NCBI GenBank assembly: GCA_001994995.1
Contig: MDJM01000064.1
Location: 1 to 64,000 of the forward strand
DNA from: Candidatus Parepulonipiscium sp. PG-Nuni2H_MBin01
GTDB lineage: Bacteria; Bacillota; Clostridia; Lachnospirales; Cellulosilyticaceae
Length of the DNA stretch: 64,000 nt
Reading direction: 5' to 3'
The notes beneath the pieces are model-generated. The model was not told the DNA's origin. It was given only the letters and a program-made list of their open reading frames with translations, and made no database searches. Each line of letters opens with the position of its first letter. Position 1 is the first letter of the stretch. Of this stretch, positions 7,918-16,310 are shown one piece after another. The position numbers and the translations under genes are program-made.

Positions 7918-8719
7918 TGATTATCACCCAATTGTATTATTTATATATTTTATAAGTGTAATTAGCTTTGCAATATTTTTAATGCATCCTGTTTGTTTAC
8001 TAATATCAATTAGTGCAGCAATATCATATTTGGCTCTACTACGTATAAAAAAGTACATGTTAGCAATATTTTTAATAATTAGTATAATCAATCCTTTATT
8101 TAATCATGCAGGAGTAACGATTTTATTTTATTTGCCAACGGGTAATCCGTTTACATTAGAAAGTTTACTATATGGCATTGCTACAAGTTTTATGATAATA
8201 ACTGTTATAGCGTGGTTTTGCTGCTATAATAAAGTAGTAACTTCAGATAAACTATTATATTTATTCGGGAAACTATTACCACAGCTATCATTAATTATCT
8301 CAATGGTATTAAGGCTTATTCCATTGTATAAGATAAGATTTAATAAAATTATGCATGCAAATCCCTCAGATAATGCTTTTAAAACAGCAGCATTAGTAGT
8401 GTCAATTATGGTAACTTGGAGTATGGAAACTGCTATTGATACTGCTGATAGTATGAAAGCTAGAGGATACGGTTTGCCAAATAGAACTACTTTTTCTAAC
8501 TATAAATTAACTACACGCGACATTGTTGTATCAATAGGTTTAGTTGTTATGTCAGGTTATTTAATTTGTTCAAATAAACTTGCTGTTACTTATATTCCTA
8601 TTTTTAATTATACACAAAGCTTACCTGATTTTATAATATATACAATACTTTGCTATACCCCAATAATTTTAAGCATAATGGAGGAATTAAAATGGAAGTA
8701 TTTAATATCGAAAATTTAA
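7898..8719 (+). CDS. ECF transporter T component (EcfT)
   Basis: This 273-residue membrane protein has about 6-7 hydrophobic helices. It is the transmembrane coupling subunit linking the ATPases to the substrate-binding S protein. The cytoplasmic coupling helix carries SMKARGYG, the Ala-Arg-Gly motif of EcfT. The start overlaps the DUF4430 gene by 20 nt and no strong ribosome site is seen, which suggests translational coupling. The N-terminal pattern HPIVLFIYFISVI argues for this start. It overlaps the next gene by 28 nt. Confidence 0.88.
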   Translation: MIRCYFSDYHPIVLFIYFISVISFAIFLMHPVCLLISISAAISYLALLRIKKYMLAIFLIISIINPLFNHAGVTILFYLPTGNPFTLESLLYGIATSFMIITVIAWFCCYNKVVTSDKLLYLFGKLLPQLSLIISMVLRLIPLYKIRFNKIMHANPSDNAFKTAALVVSIMVTWSMETAIDTADSMKARGYGLPNRTTFSNYKLTTRDIVVSIGLVVMSGYLICSNKLAVTYIPIFNYTQSLPDFIIYTILCYTPIILSIMEELKWKYLISKI

Positions 8720-10263
8720 CATTTAAATATCCAACTAAAGAAAAGGCAGCTTTAACAGATATAACTCTCCAGATTGATAAAGGAGAGTTTATTTTATTGT
8801 GTGGCCAATCAGGCTGCGGAAAAACAACTCTCATTAAACATCTAAAACCTTCCTTAACTCCTCATGGGCAAACACAAGGAAATATTTTTTATAAATCTAC
8901 TAATATAAAACAAGTTTCTACAAGAGAAGATGCATCTGAAATAGGATATGTATTACAAAATCCTGATAATCAAATAGTTACAGATAAAGTGTGGCATGAG
9001 CTAGCTTTTGGTTTAGAAAATTTAGGGATAGATAAGCAGCAAATAAGACTCAGGGTGGCAGAAATGGCTAACTTTTTTGGGATACAAAACTGGTTTTACA
9101 ATGATACAGCTTCTCTATCTGGAGGACAAAAACAGCTATTAAACTTAGCAAGTATAATCGTTATGGGAGTGGAGGTTCTAATTTTAGATGAGCCTACATC
9201 ACAGCTAGACCCTATTAGTGCTGTAGATTTTTTAGAAACGCTTAAAAAAATTAATGATGAATTAGGGATTACCATTATTTTAACTGAACATAGACTAGAA
9301 GAGGTGTTTAAATTAGTTGATAAGGTTATTGTAATGCAAGATAGCAAGATTTTATTTTATGATACGCCCCATAATGTATGCAAAAATTTGATAGAAACAC
9401 AGCATCCAATGGCAAACGCTATGCCTACGCCAGCCAGAATTGCTGCTGCATTAACTCATGAGGAATTACCTTTTACTATAAAATCAGGACGAAATTTATT
9501 ATATAAATTAATAGGGTCTACTAATATACTAGCAGACAATTTAATAGAAAAACCAATTGATACAAACTTTAATATTTTAACTTTAAAAGATGTTTTTTTT
9601 CGTTATACAAAAGATGGAAACGATATTTTAAAAGGGTTATCTATTAATGTAGCACAAGGGGAAATATATGCTATATTAGGAGGTAATGGAACAGGTAAAA
9701 GTACTTTATTAAATGTTATCGCTAAAAATTTACGTCCTTATAGAGGAAAGATTAAATCTAGCACAAAATCTATTGCACTACTTCCGCAAGACCCTCAAGT
9801 TATGTTTATTAAAGATACTGTCTCCGAAGAATTAGCTAATAATGAAATAAGTAAATTATTAAATATAAGCCACCTCTTAAATTTCCACCCTTTTGATTTA
9901 AGTGGAGGTGAACAGCAGAAAGTGGCATTAGCTAAAATATTATTATCAAATCCAGATATATTATTATTAGATGAACCAACTAAAGGATTAGATTGCTATT
10001 TTAAAGCAGAATTAGCACAAATTTTAGCTAGTTTAAATAAAACTATAATTTTAGTGAGTCATGATATAGAATTTTGTGCAAAATATGCTAGTAGATGTGG
10101 ATTATATTTTGATGGACAAATTATTAGCGAAGGGCCACCTAGAGAATTTTTTTCTAATAACTATTTTTACACAACTAGTGCCAGCAGAATGTGTAGACAT
10201 ATAATAAGTAACGCCGTTACAGTAAAGGAGGTTATAGAAACATGCCAAAACCAATTAAAATAA
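8692..10263 (+). CDS. Fused double ATPase of the ECF transporter (EcfA-EcfA')
   Basis: This protein has 523 residues when begun at the ATG of MEVFNIENLTF, which has GGAGG 7 nt upstream. An earlier ATG at 8650 lacks a ribosome site. It contains two ABC ATPase domains in one chain. Domain 1 has GQSGCGKTT, LSGGQKQ and ILDEPTSQLD. Domain 2 has GGNGTGKST, LSGGEQQ and LLDEPTKGLD. Both sets of catalytic motifs are complete. It powers vitamin or cofactor uptake with EcfT and the S component encoded on either side. The fused form is common when the transporter is dedicated to one S component. It overlaps the next gene by 22 nt. Confidence 0.9.
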   Translation: MEVFNIENLTFKYPTKEKAALTDITLQIDKGEFILLCGQSGCGKTTLIKHLKPSLTPHGQTQGNIFYKSTNIKQVSTREDASEIGYVLQNPDNQIVTDKVWHELAFGLENLGIDKQQIRLRVAEMANFFGIQNWFYNDTASLSGGQKQLLNLASIIVMGVEVLILDEPTSQLDPISAVDFLETLKKINDELGITIILTEHRLEEVFKLVDKVIVMQDSKILFYDTPHNVCKNLIETQHPMANAMPTPARIAAALTHEELPFTIKSGRNLLYKLIGSTNILADNLIEKPIDTNFNILTLKDVFFRYTKDGNDILKGLSINVAQGEIYAILGGNGTGKSTLLNVIAKNLRPYRGKIKSSTKSIALLPQDPQVMFIKDTVSEELANNEISKLLNISHLLNFHPFDLSGGEQQKVALAKILLSNPDILLLDEPTKGLDCYFKAELAQILASLNKTIILVSHDIEFCAKYASRCGLYFDGQIISEGPPREFFSNNYFYTTSASRMCRHIISNAVTVKEVIETCQNQLK

Positions 10264-10895
10264 TACTATTACTAATGCCATTAACTACGCTATTGCTAGT
10301 GGATAGTAATAATTATTACTTTATAAGCTTATTGCTAATCATATATGCAATGCTTCCATTTTTTATAATCTATGAAAAACGAAAAGTACAATTGCGTGAA
10401 CTAGTAATGATTGCTGTAATGATTGCAATAGCGGTAGCTGGACGCAGTGCATTTTTTATGTTACCACAAATTAAGCCTATGGTAGCAATAGTAATAATAT
10501 CGGGAATTTGTTTAGGTGCACAATCAGGGTTTTTAATAGGAACTTTAAGTGCATTTATAAGTAACTTTATATTTGGGCAAGGTCCATGGACTATATGGCA
10601 AATGTTTGCAACAGGTAGTATAGGCTTTTTAGCTGGCATATTATATTATAATAATATTTTAATGAAGACTAAAACAAGCATTTGCATCTTTGGAGGGATT
10701 ACCACATTTTTTATATATGGAGGGATTGTAAACTTAAATTCACTAATGACCAATAATATAGCTACAATTATTGCATATTATGTTTACTCAATTCCATTTG
10801 ATTTATTACATGCCAGCAGTACTATAGTATTTTTATATCTGATAGCAATTCCAATGATAGAAAAAATAGAAAGAATAAAAACTAAATATGGATGA
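10242..10895 (+). CDS. ECF transporter S (substrate-binding) component
   Basis: This 217-residue membrane protein has about six helices. The core ELVMIAVMIAIAVAGRSAFF, followed by QIKPMVAIVIISGICLG and FIFGQGPWTIWQM, is typical of a clostridial S-component group that travels with DUF4430 proteins. AAGGAGG precedes the ATG at a good distance. It determines substrate specificity. A corrinoid or corrinoid precursor is the favoured guess because of the DUF4430 partner, but no cobalamin riboswitch is present to support it. Confidence 0.85.
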   Translation: MPKPIKIILLLMPLTTLLLVDSNNYYFISLLLIIYAMLPFFIIYEKRKVQLRELVMIAVMIAIAVAGRSAFFMLPQIKPMVAIVIISGICLGAQSGFLIGTLSAFISNFIFGQGPWTIWQMFATGSIGFLAGILYYNNILMKTKTSICIFGGITTFFIYGGIVNLNSLMTNNIATIIAYYVYSIPFDLLHASSTIVFLYLIAIPMIEKIERIKTKYG

Positions 10896-10917
10896 TATTC
10901 AGTATATTAATTTTTTA

Positions 10918-10946
10918 TATACAAAATGTTAAAAATTTGATATAAT
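10918..10946 (+). promoter_or_regulatory. Possible promoter of sugar ABC operon
   Basis: TATACA (10918-10923), 17 nt, then TATAAT (10941-10946). The -10 is perfect and the -35 weak, about 45 nt before the first start codon. Confidence 0.5.
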
Positions 10947-10991
10947 TAAAATTATTACCATGTAGTTTTTTAGAAGAAAGAAAGGTGAAAT

Positions 10992-12065
10992 ATGATAAAA
11001 ATAGAGAATTTACACAAAGTATTTGACAATAAATATGAAGTGCTAAAAGGGCTTAATTTATCTATTAATGAAGGAGAGTTACTATGTTTGCTAGGGGCTA
11101 GTGGATGCGGTAAATCTACATTATTAAATATACTTGCAGGGCTTATGCAGCCTACAAGTGGCGATATTAAATTTGAGGGCTGCTCAGTATTAAATACTCC
11201 TCCAAAAGATAGAGATATAGCGCTAGTATTTCAAAACTATGCTCTTTACCCTCATATGACTGTGTTAGAAAATGTAATGTTTCCGCTAAGAGTAGGTAAA
11301 AATAGATTATCTAAAGAGCAAGCTAAGAAGCGGGCTTATGAATACATTGAAGTTACTAAGTTAGAAAAATTTATAAATAAACGGCCTCATAAATTATCAG
11401 GAGGCCAACAACAAAGTGTTGCTATAGCAGCAGCTTTAGTGCAAGAGCCAAAAATTTTATTATTAGATGAACCGCTTAATAATTTAGATGCAACACTCAG
11501 GTTAAAAATTAGAGAAGAAATACGTATTTTAGTAAAAAGCATGAATATAACTACAATATTTGTAACTCATGATCAAGAAGAGGCGTTATCATTGAGTGAT
11601 AAAATTGCATTAGTGCAAGATGGCCACGTTGTGCAACTAGATAGTCCACAAGAAATCTATTTAGAACCTGCTAATCTATTTGTGGCTAAGTTTATGGGAA
11701 ATCCTAGTATGAATTTATTTATTATGAGAAAACAAGGAAATAGATTAATTTCTAACGACTTTAAAATTGACCTTAAACTCCTTACACCTTCTAAGTTTAA
11801 AGACGAATTATTTGAAGAAGATTTCTTTGTAGGAATTCGTCCAGAATATTTCTTGATTGCACCGAATGCTCCCGTTTTCACAACTAATATTATACAAAAG
11901 GAATTAGTGGGAAAAGACTGTATTTTACATTTCAAACTTAACAAAAAAGTGGCAAAGATTATAGTAAGTACTAATAGCAGAGTGGTAGAAGGTAATAAAA
12001 TTTCAGTAGGGATTGATTATAATAATATTCATATCTTCACTATTGATGGTAGACGAGTGTATTAA
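10992..12065 (+). CDS. MsmK/UgpC-like ABC importer ATPase with altered signature motif
   Basis: This 357-residue ATPase is of the carbohydrate-uptake type: a nucleotide-binding domain plus a C-terminal regulatory (TOBE-like) domain from about 240. Walker A GASGCGKST, Q-loop VFQNYALYPHM, Walker B ILLLDEP and the switch region FVTHDQEE are intact. The signature reads LSGGQQQSVAIAAAL, where the usual Arg residues (positions 142 and 147, both present in the paralog at 62574) are Ser and Ala. The D-loop region reads LNNLDATLR. It opens an operon with two permeases and a binding lipoprotein, probably importing an oligosaccharide or polyol. Whether ATPase activity is reduced is unknown. Confidence 0.9.
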   Translation: MIKIENLHKVFDNKYEVLKGLNLSINEGELLCLLGASGCGKSTLLNILAGLMQPTSGDIKFEGCSVLNTPPKDRDIALVFQNYALYPHMTVLENVMFPLRVGKNRLSKEQAKKRAYEYIEVTKLEKFINKRPHKLSGGQQQSVAIAAALVQEPKILLLDEPLNNLDATLRLKIREEIRILVKSMNITTIFVTHDQEEALSLSDKIALVQDGHVVQLDSPQEIYLEPANLFVAKFMGNPSMNLFIMRKQGNRLISNDFKIDLKLLTPSKFKDELFEEDFFVGIRPEYFLIAPNAPVFTTNIIQKELVGKDCILHFKLNKKVAKIIVSTNSRVVEGNKISVGIDYNNIHIFTIDGRRVY

Positions 12066-12066
12066 T

Positions 12067-12930
12067 ATGAGAAAATCATTAAAAGCTTGGTTTTTGTTAT
12101 CACCTGCACTAATCATTATTATATTATTTAATCTTTTGCCACTTGCAAGAACAGTATTTTTATCTTTTCAAAGTAGCTCACTTAATAATTCTCACTTTAT
12201 TGGACTAGAAAACTATATCACTGTACTCACCGACTCAAGATTTCATCAAGCAATATACAATACAGCGATTTATGCACTTGCTGTCGTACCTATAGGACTT
12301 ATAATCTCACTTATTATAGCTGCCATATTATATGACTTTAAGAAGTTCCAAGTAGTTTTTGAAGTAATATTTTTTATGCCTTATATAATCAGTACAGTAG
12401 CAAAAGGTTCAATTTTTAGGTTACTATTAAACGAGGACTATGGGATTATAAATAATATACTAGGTTGGTTTAATATAATGCCAATTAATTTTTTAGATGA
12501 CCCTGAAATAGCATTGTTAACTATTATTATATTTGGTATTTGGAGTAGTCTAGGTTTTAACATTGTAATTTTGTTATCAGGACTGCGAAATTTAAACTCA
12601 CAATATTATAAAATGGCTAGTGTATGTGGAGCTAATAAATTTCAACAATTTTGGTTAATAACATTGCCTCAACTGCTCCCTATAATAACATTTCTATTAA
12701 CAGTTAACTGCATTAACTCATTTAGAATATATACTGAGGTGTATACAATATTCAATGGTAAAGCTGGTATAGGGTATAGTGCAATTACTGCAGTTTATTA
12801 CATATATGACAAATTTTATGTAGTTAATAGATATGGCGAAGGTATGGCAGCTGCCGTCATATTGTTTATGCTTATATTAATATTTACCATAATACAAAAT
12901 TTAATTTTAAGAAAACTCACAAGGAGGTAA
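12067..12930 (+). CDS. ABC sugar permease, MalF/UgpA type
   Basis: This protein has 287 residues from the ATG that directly follows the ATPase stop codon (one nucleotide between), starting MRKSLKAWFLLSPAL. A longer frame reaching into the ATPase gene is ignored. It has six hydrophobic segments and the EAA-type cytoplasmic loop YYKMASVCGANKFQQFWLITLPQL, which docks to the ATPase. It forms the channel with the MalG-type permease that follows after 2 nt. The N-terminal half aligns closely with the permease starting at 63718, so the two operons are paralogous. No clear ribosome site is seen, so translation is probably coupled to the upstream gene. Confidence 0.9.
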   Translation: MRKSLKAWFLLSPALIIIILFNLLPLARTVFLSFQSSSLNNSHFIGLENYITVLTDSRFHQAIYNTAIYALAVVPIGLIISLIIAAILYDFKKFQVVFEVIFFMPYIISTVAKGSIFRLLLNEDYGIINNILGWFNIMPINFLDDPEIALLTIIIFGIWSSLGFNIVILLSGLRNLNSQYYKMASVCGANKFQQFWLITLPQLLPIITFLLTVNCINSFRIYTEVYTIFNGKAGIGYSAITAVYYIYDKFYVVNRYGEGMAAAVILFMLILIFTIIQNLILRKLTRR

Positions 12931-12932
12931 AT

Positions 12933-13748
12933 ATGCAAAGCAAAATTTGGGCAATAACTGCATATATATTTATAACTCTAATGACTTTAATAACATTATT
13001 TCCATTTGTATATATGGCCTTTGTAAGCTTTATGACTTATGAGGAACTAATTTCACTAAAACTTATTCCTTCGGGATTTGATTTAAGTAACTATAAAGAG
13101 GTCTTGGGCCAAGCATCTTTTGTAAGATACTTTTTAAATACCGTATATACAGCTACTCTTTCTACATTAGCCACATTATGTACCACTATATTAGCAACAT
13201 TTGCATTTGTAAAACTGAATTTTCCAGGTAAAAAAATCTTACTTATGATATTAGTTTGTTTATTAATGGTCCCATATGAAGTACTAGTATTTTGTAACTA
13301 CTTAACAATTGCACAGTGGGGTTTAATGAATACTTATACAGGGTTAATATTACCATCAACTGCAAGTGTTTTTTATATTTTTTATTTAAATAGTTTTTTA
13401 AAAATGATGTCTGTTACTTATTATGAAAGAGCAAGAGTAGTTGGAGCTAGTGATTTAGAATTTATAGTAAAAATACTAATCCCATTATCAAAGCCAGGCA
13501 TATGTACAGTAGCATTGCTAAGTTTTATAGATGGTTGGAATTCATTTTTATGGCCTATGTTAATAACAAATGATTCAAACATGAGATTGTTATCAGATGG
13601 GCTTAGTGCATTTAGTATGCAAACTGACAGAGATTTCCCGTTGCAAATGACAGCAACTACAATTACTACAATTCCTATAGTTATCTTTTATTTTATATTT
13701 AGAAATCAAATAATTAGCAGCGTAGTTAACACTGGTATTAAAAATTAA
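12933..13748 (+). CDS. ABC sugar permease, MalG/UgpE type
   Basis: This is a 271-residue protein with six predicted membrane segments. The EAA loop YYERARVVGASDLEFIVKILIPLSKPG is intact and the C-terminus IISSVVNTGIKN is close to the classical VAGLTAGAVKG tail of MalG. AAGGAGG lies 8 nt before the ATG, inside the end of the preceding gene. It pairs with the MalF-type permease, the ATPase and the binding protein of this operon to import a carbohydrate-like solute. Confidence 0.9.
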   Translation: MQSKIWAITAYIFITLMTLITLFPFVYMAFVSFMTYEELISLKLIPSGFDLSNYKEVLGQASFVRYFLNTVYTATLSTLATLCTTILATFAFVKLNFPGKKILLMILVCLLMVPYEVLVFCNYLTIAQWGLMNTYTGLILPSTASVFYIFYLNSFLKMMSVTYYERARVVGASDLEFIVKILIPLSKPGICTVALLSFIDGWNSFLWPMLITNDSNMRLLSDGLSAFSMQTDRDFPLQMTATTITTIPIVIFYFIFRNQIISSVVNTGIKN

Positions 13749-13759
13749 AGGAGTAAAAT

Positions 13760-14965
13760 ATGAAGAGGTTAAAATTAATTTTAGCAACTCTTGCACTTAC
13801 TGTATTAGTAGGATGCGATAATGTAGATGATGACATAATACAGATTACATTTTGGCATGTACTTAATGGTAGTCAAGAGACGTTATTACAAACTCTAACT
13901 GATGAATTTACAGCACAAAATGAAGGTATTACAATTAATTTAGTAAACAAAACTAATCATAGTGAACTTAGCTCACAAATTACAGCAGCTTTAATTAGTC
14001 CTAAAACTTTACCTACCATTAGTCAGGCATATATTGATTGGATGCTTAATCCTATTGCTGATGGGTTAGTAATTGATATACTGCCTTATATTTTATCATA
14101 TCCTGATGGACAAAATAGACTTGACGATTGCATAGATGGATTTATCAAACCGCTGATGATTAACGATGCTTTATACGGGTTACCATTTACTAAATCTAGT
14201 GAAGTTATATGGTATAATAAAACCTTGTTTGACGAATTGGGTTTAAAGCCTCCTACTTCATTTGAGGAGCTAACAGAAGTGTCAAAAATAATTTATAGTG
14301 AAAAAGGCATACCAGGTGCGGGGTTTGATTCACTATCTAATTATTTCTATACATACTTATATGGAAATGGTGTTAAATATGACCCAACTAATGATAATCA
14401 GGAAATTTTAAATGAAATGGTGAACTACTATTTAGATGGAGTTAATGAAGGATATTTTAGGATATCTGGCACAGACAGATTTTTATCACAGCCATTTGGA
14501 GATGAAATGTTAGGTATGTATATTGGTTCTACAGCTTCAGAAAGCTTTATAACAGATAATGTTGATGGTAAATTTGAAATTGAAGCGGCACCACATCCGG
14601 CTGGTTATTCTATTCAACAAGGTACTGATGTATTTATATTTTCTAGTGCTGACGACTCGCAAAGAGAAGCTGCATATGCATACTTAAGGCATTTAGCCAG
14701 CCCCGAAGTTCAGCAACAATGGGCTATTGAAACAGGTTATTTACCTATTAAAGAATCTGTTTTAGAAATGCCAGAGTATAAAGAATCTGACTCACATATA
14801 CCTAAGTTAGATTTTACTCTTTATAGCAAAACTATGGTTACTAACGCAAATACTATAGTTTCTGAAATAGAATTAACGTTAGAAACTATCTTGTCTAGCC
14901 AAAATCCAGATGTAGAAAAAGAAATGTTGGATTTAGAAAGTAAATTATTATCGTATTGGGATTAG
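13760..14965 (+). CDS. Extracellular solute-binding lipoprotein, family 1
   Basis: This 401-residue lipoprotein has signal MKRLKLILATLALTVLVGC with lipobox Cys19. The mature N-terminus ITFWHVLNGSQETLLQTLTDEF and the central GLPFTKSSEVIWYNKTLFDELGL are diagnostic of family-1 carbohydrate/glycerol-phosphate binding proteins (UgpB/MalE type). It delivers substrate to the two permeases encoded immediately upstream. An intrinsic terminator follows at once, closing the operon. The substrate cannot be told from sequence. Confidence 0.9.
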   Translation: MKRLKLILATLALTVLVGCDNVDDDIIQITFWHVLNGSQETLLQTLTDEFTAQNEGITINLVNKTNHSELSSQITAALISPKTLPTISQAYIDWMLNPIADGLVIDILPYILSYPDGQNRLDDCIDGFIKPLMINDALYGLPFTKSSEVIWYNKTLFDELGLKPPTSFEELTEVSKIIYSEKGIPGAGFDSLSNYFYTYLYGNGVKYDPTNDNQEILNEMVNYYLDGVNEGYFRISGTDRFLSQPFGDEMLGMYIGSTASESFITDNVDGKFEIEAAPHPAGYSIQQGTDVFIFSSADDSQREAAYAYLRHLASPEVQQQWAIETGYLPIKESVLEMPEYKESDSHIPKLDFTLYSKTMVTNANTIVSEIELTLETILSSQNPDVEKEMLDLESKLLSYWD

Positions 14966-14992
14966 GAGCTTGTGATTACAAGCTCTTTTTTT
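14966..14992 (+). terminator. Intrinsic terminator of sugar ABC operon
   Basis: GAGCTTG-TGATTA-CAAGCTC followed by a T-run, starting just after the stop codon. Confidence 0.92.
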
Positions 14993-15075
14993 GGCTAATA
15001 AAGATATAAAGTAACCTTTATTAAATAAATTTTTTATAAGATATATAAAATATGCAATTGAGTTGCGTTTTTATA

Positions 15076-15104
15076 TTGACATTGAAGTATTATGATAATA
15101 TAAT
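15076..15104 (+). promoter_or_regulatory. Consensus sigma-A promoter of metal ABC operon
   Basis: TTGACA (15076-15081), exactly 17 nt, then TATAAT (15099-15104): a perfect consensus promoter. The transcribed leader is about 55 nt. Confidence 0.9.
15088..15100. promoter_or_regulatory. Operator candidate overlapping the metal-operon promoter
   Basis: TATTAT-G-ATAATA is a perfect 6-1-6 dyad inside the promoter spacer and reaching the -10 box, where a bound repressor would block polymerase. Fur-family regulators (Zur, PerR, MntR-like) use AT-rich dyads of this size. It does not match the known Bacillus Zur box exactly. Regulator identity is inferred only from the operon's function. Confidence 0.45.
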
Positions 15105-15164
15105 ATTTTATATAATTATTTTTTTACTCAGCAGTATGAGTAAATAAGACGGGGGGCTTCTTAA

Positions 15165-16298
15165 ATGAATTTTAAATCAAGTTTAGTGAAAAGTTTAGGC
15201 TTAGTAGTGCTTACAAGCCAATTAGCAGGATGTTCAATTAGTGCTATGGAAAGTACAAATTTGCAGCAATCCACTTTTAAAGTAGTATGCTCAAGTTTTC
15301 CAGTATATGAATGGGCTAATGCTATTATTGGTGATAGTAATAATATAGAACTTACATTGCTTATGGATAATGGAGTTGACCCACATAACTATCAAGCTTC
15401 TGCTCAAGACATTATTACACTTCAAACTTGTGATGTGTGTATTTACATAGGAAGTACTTCGGAAAGCTGGATTTTTGATGCTCTTACTAGCAACGTTTAT
15501 GCAATAAATTTAATGGATAATTTAACAGAGTTTTTAATAGAAACTGCTGAACCTTGCTGTACTGTTGCATCAACTGAATATATAGATGTTCCTACTTTTT
15601 TAAGTAGTTCTTTAGAGGAAGAATTAGAGACAGAAGAAGAATGTACTTTACCATGTTGCTTAGCAACAGAGGTTAGTGAAGAGCTAGTTATCGAAGAGCC
15701 GGTTATTGAAGAACTAGTTATCGAAGAACTGGTTATCGAAGCAACTGAGCTAGTTATCGTAGAAAATAGTGGATATTTTGATGAGCACATATGGCTTTCA
15801 GCACAATTAGCGATTGAGTCTTGTAACATAATTGCTGATGCAATAATAGAAATAGATTCTGAAATGACTGAATTATACACACTAAATTTAACAACTTATA
15901 TAAAAAAACTGCAAGAAATTGATGAAAAATTCCAAGAGATAGTTGATAATACTGATAATAATGTGTTAATATTTGGAGATAGGTTTCCATTTAGATACTT
16001 ACTTTCAGATTATGGAATAGAACACTATGCCGCATTCGTAGGATGCTCGGCTGAAACAGAAGCATCATTTGAAACAGTAGTATATTTAACAGAAATGCTA
16101 AACGAAACTACAGCAAGTGCAGTATGTTATATTACAAATTTAGATTTAGCAAATACTATAGTGCAAAACTCAAATGACCCAACTGCTCCAACAATACAAT
16201 TTAATGCTATGGAAACTATAGATTTCTCTAATAACGAAATTAGTTATATATATTTTATGGAACAAAATTTAAATGCTTTAACAACAGCATTGAGATAA
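15165..16298 (+). CDS. Zinc/manganese-binding lipoprotein (ZnuA/TroA family) with Glu/Cys-rich insert
   Basis: This 377-residue lipoprotein has lipobox LAGC (Cys23). It is a cluster A-I metal-binding protein. SSFPVYEWANAI, NGVDPHNYQAS, DEHIWLSAQLAIESCN and FGDRFPFRYLLSDYGIEHYAAF provide the two lobes and the metal-ligand His/Asp set typical of clostridial members. Between them, where ZnuA proteins carry a His-rich loop, residues 131-198 hold Cys131/132, Cys160, Cys164/165 and five Glu-rich repeats (EELVI, EEPVI, EELVI, EELVI, EATELVI) encoded by tandem 15-nt units. The loop may collect metal. The gene leads an operon with an ATPase and a permease. Confidence 0.9.
   Translation: MNFKSSLVKSLGLVVLTSQLAGCSISAMESTNLQQSTFKVVCSSFPVYEWANAIIGDSNNIELTLLMDNGVDPHNYQASAQDIITLQTCDVCIYIGSTSESWIFDALTSNVYAINLMDNLTEFLIETAEPCCTVASTEYIDVPTFLSSSLEEELETEEECTLPCCLATEVSEELVIEEPVIEELVIEELVIEATELVIVENSGYFDEHIWLSAQLAIESCNIIADAIIEIDSEMTELYTLNLTTYIKKLQEIDEKFQEIVDNTDNNVLIFGDRFPFRYLLSDYGIEHYAAFVGCSAETEASFETVVYLTEMLNETTASAVCYITNLDLANTIVQNSNDPTAPTIQFNAMETIDFSNNEISYIYFMEQNLNALTTALR
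15678..15758 (+). repeat. Tandem 15-nt coding repeats in metal-binding lipoprotein
   Basis: Four units of the form GAAGARCYRGTTATY and a fifth lengthened to 21 nt lie head to tail and stay in frame, coding for EELVI-type pentapeptides (residues 172-198). Near-identity of the units points to recent slippage or unequal recombination. Confidence 0.9.
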
Positions 16299-16310
16299 GA
16301 AAGGGATACT

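Noticed and set aside
15678-15758. CRISPR-like or other non-coding repeat array
   Set aside because: The units are adjacent, 15 nt long, in frame and coding, with no spacers.
15497-15880. Ser-rich 127-codon frame antisense to the metal-binding lipoprotein
   Set aside because: Its Ser/Thr repeats are only the complement of the 15-nt coding repeats on the plus strand.
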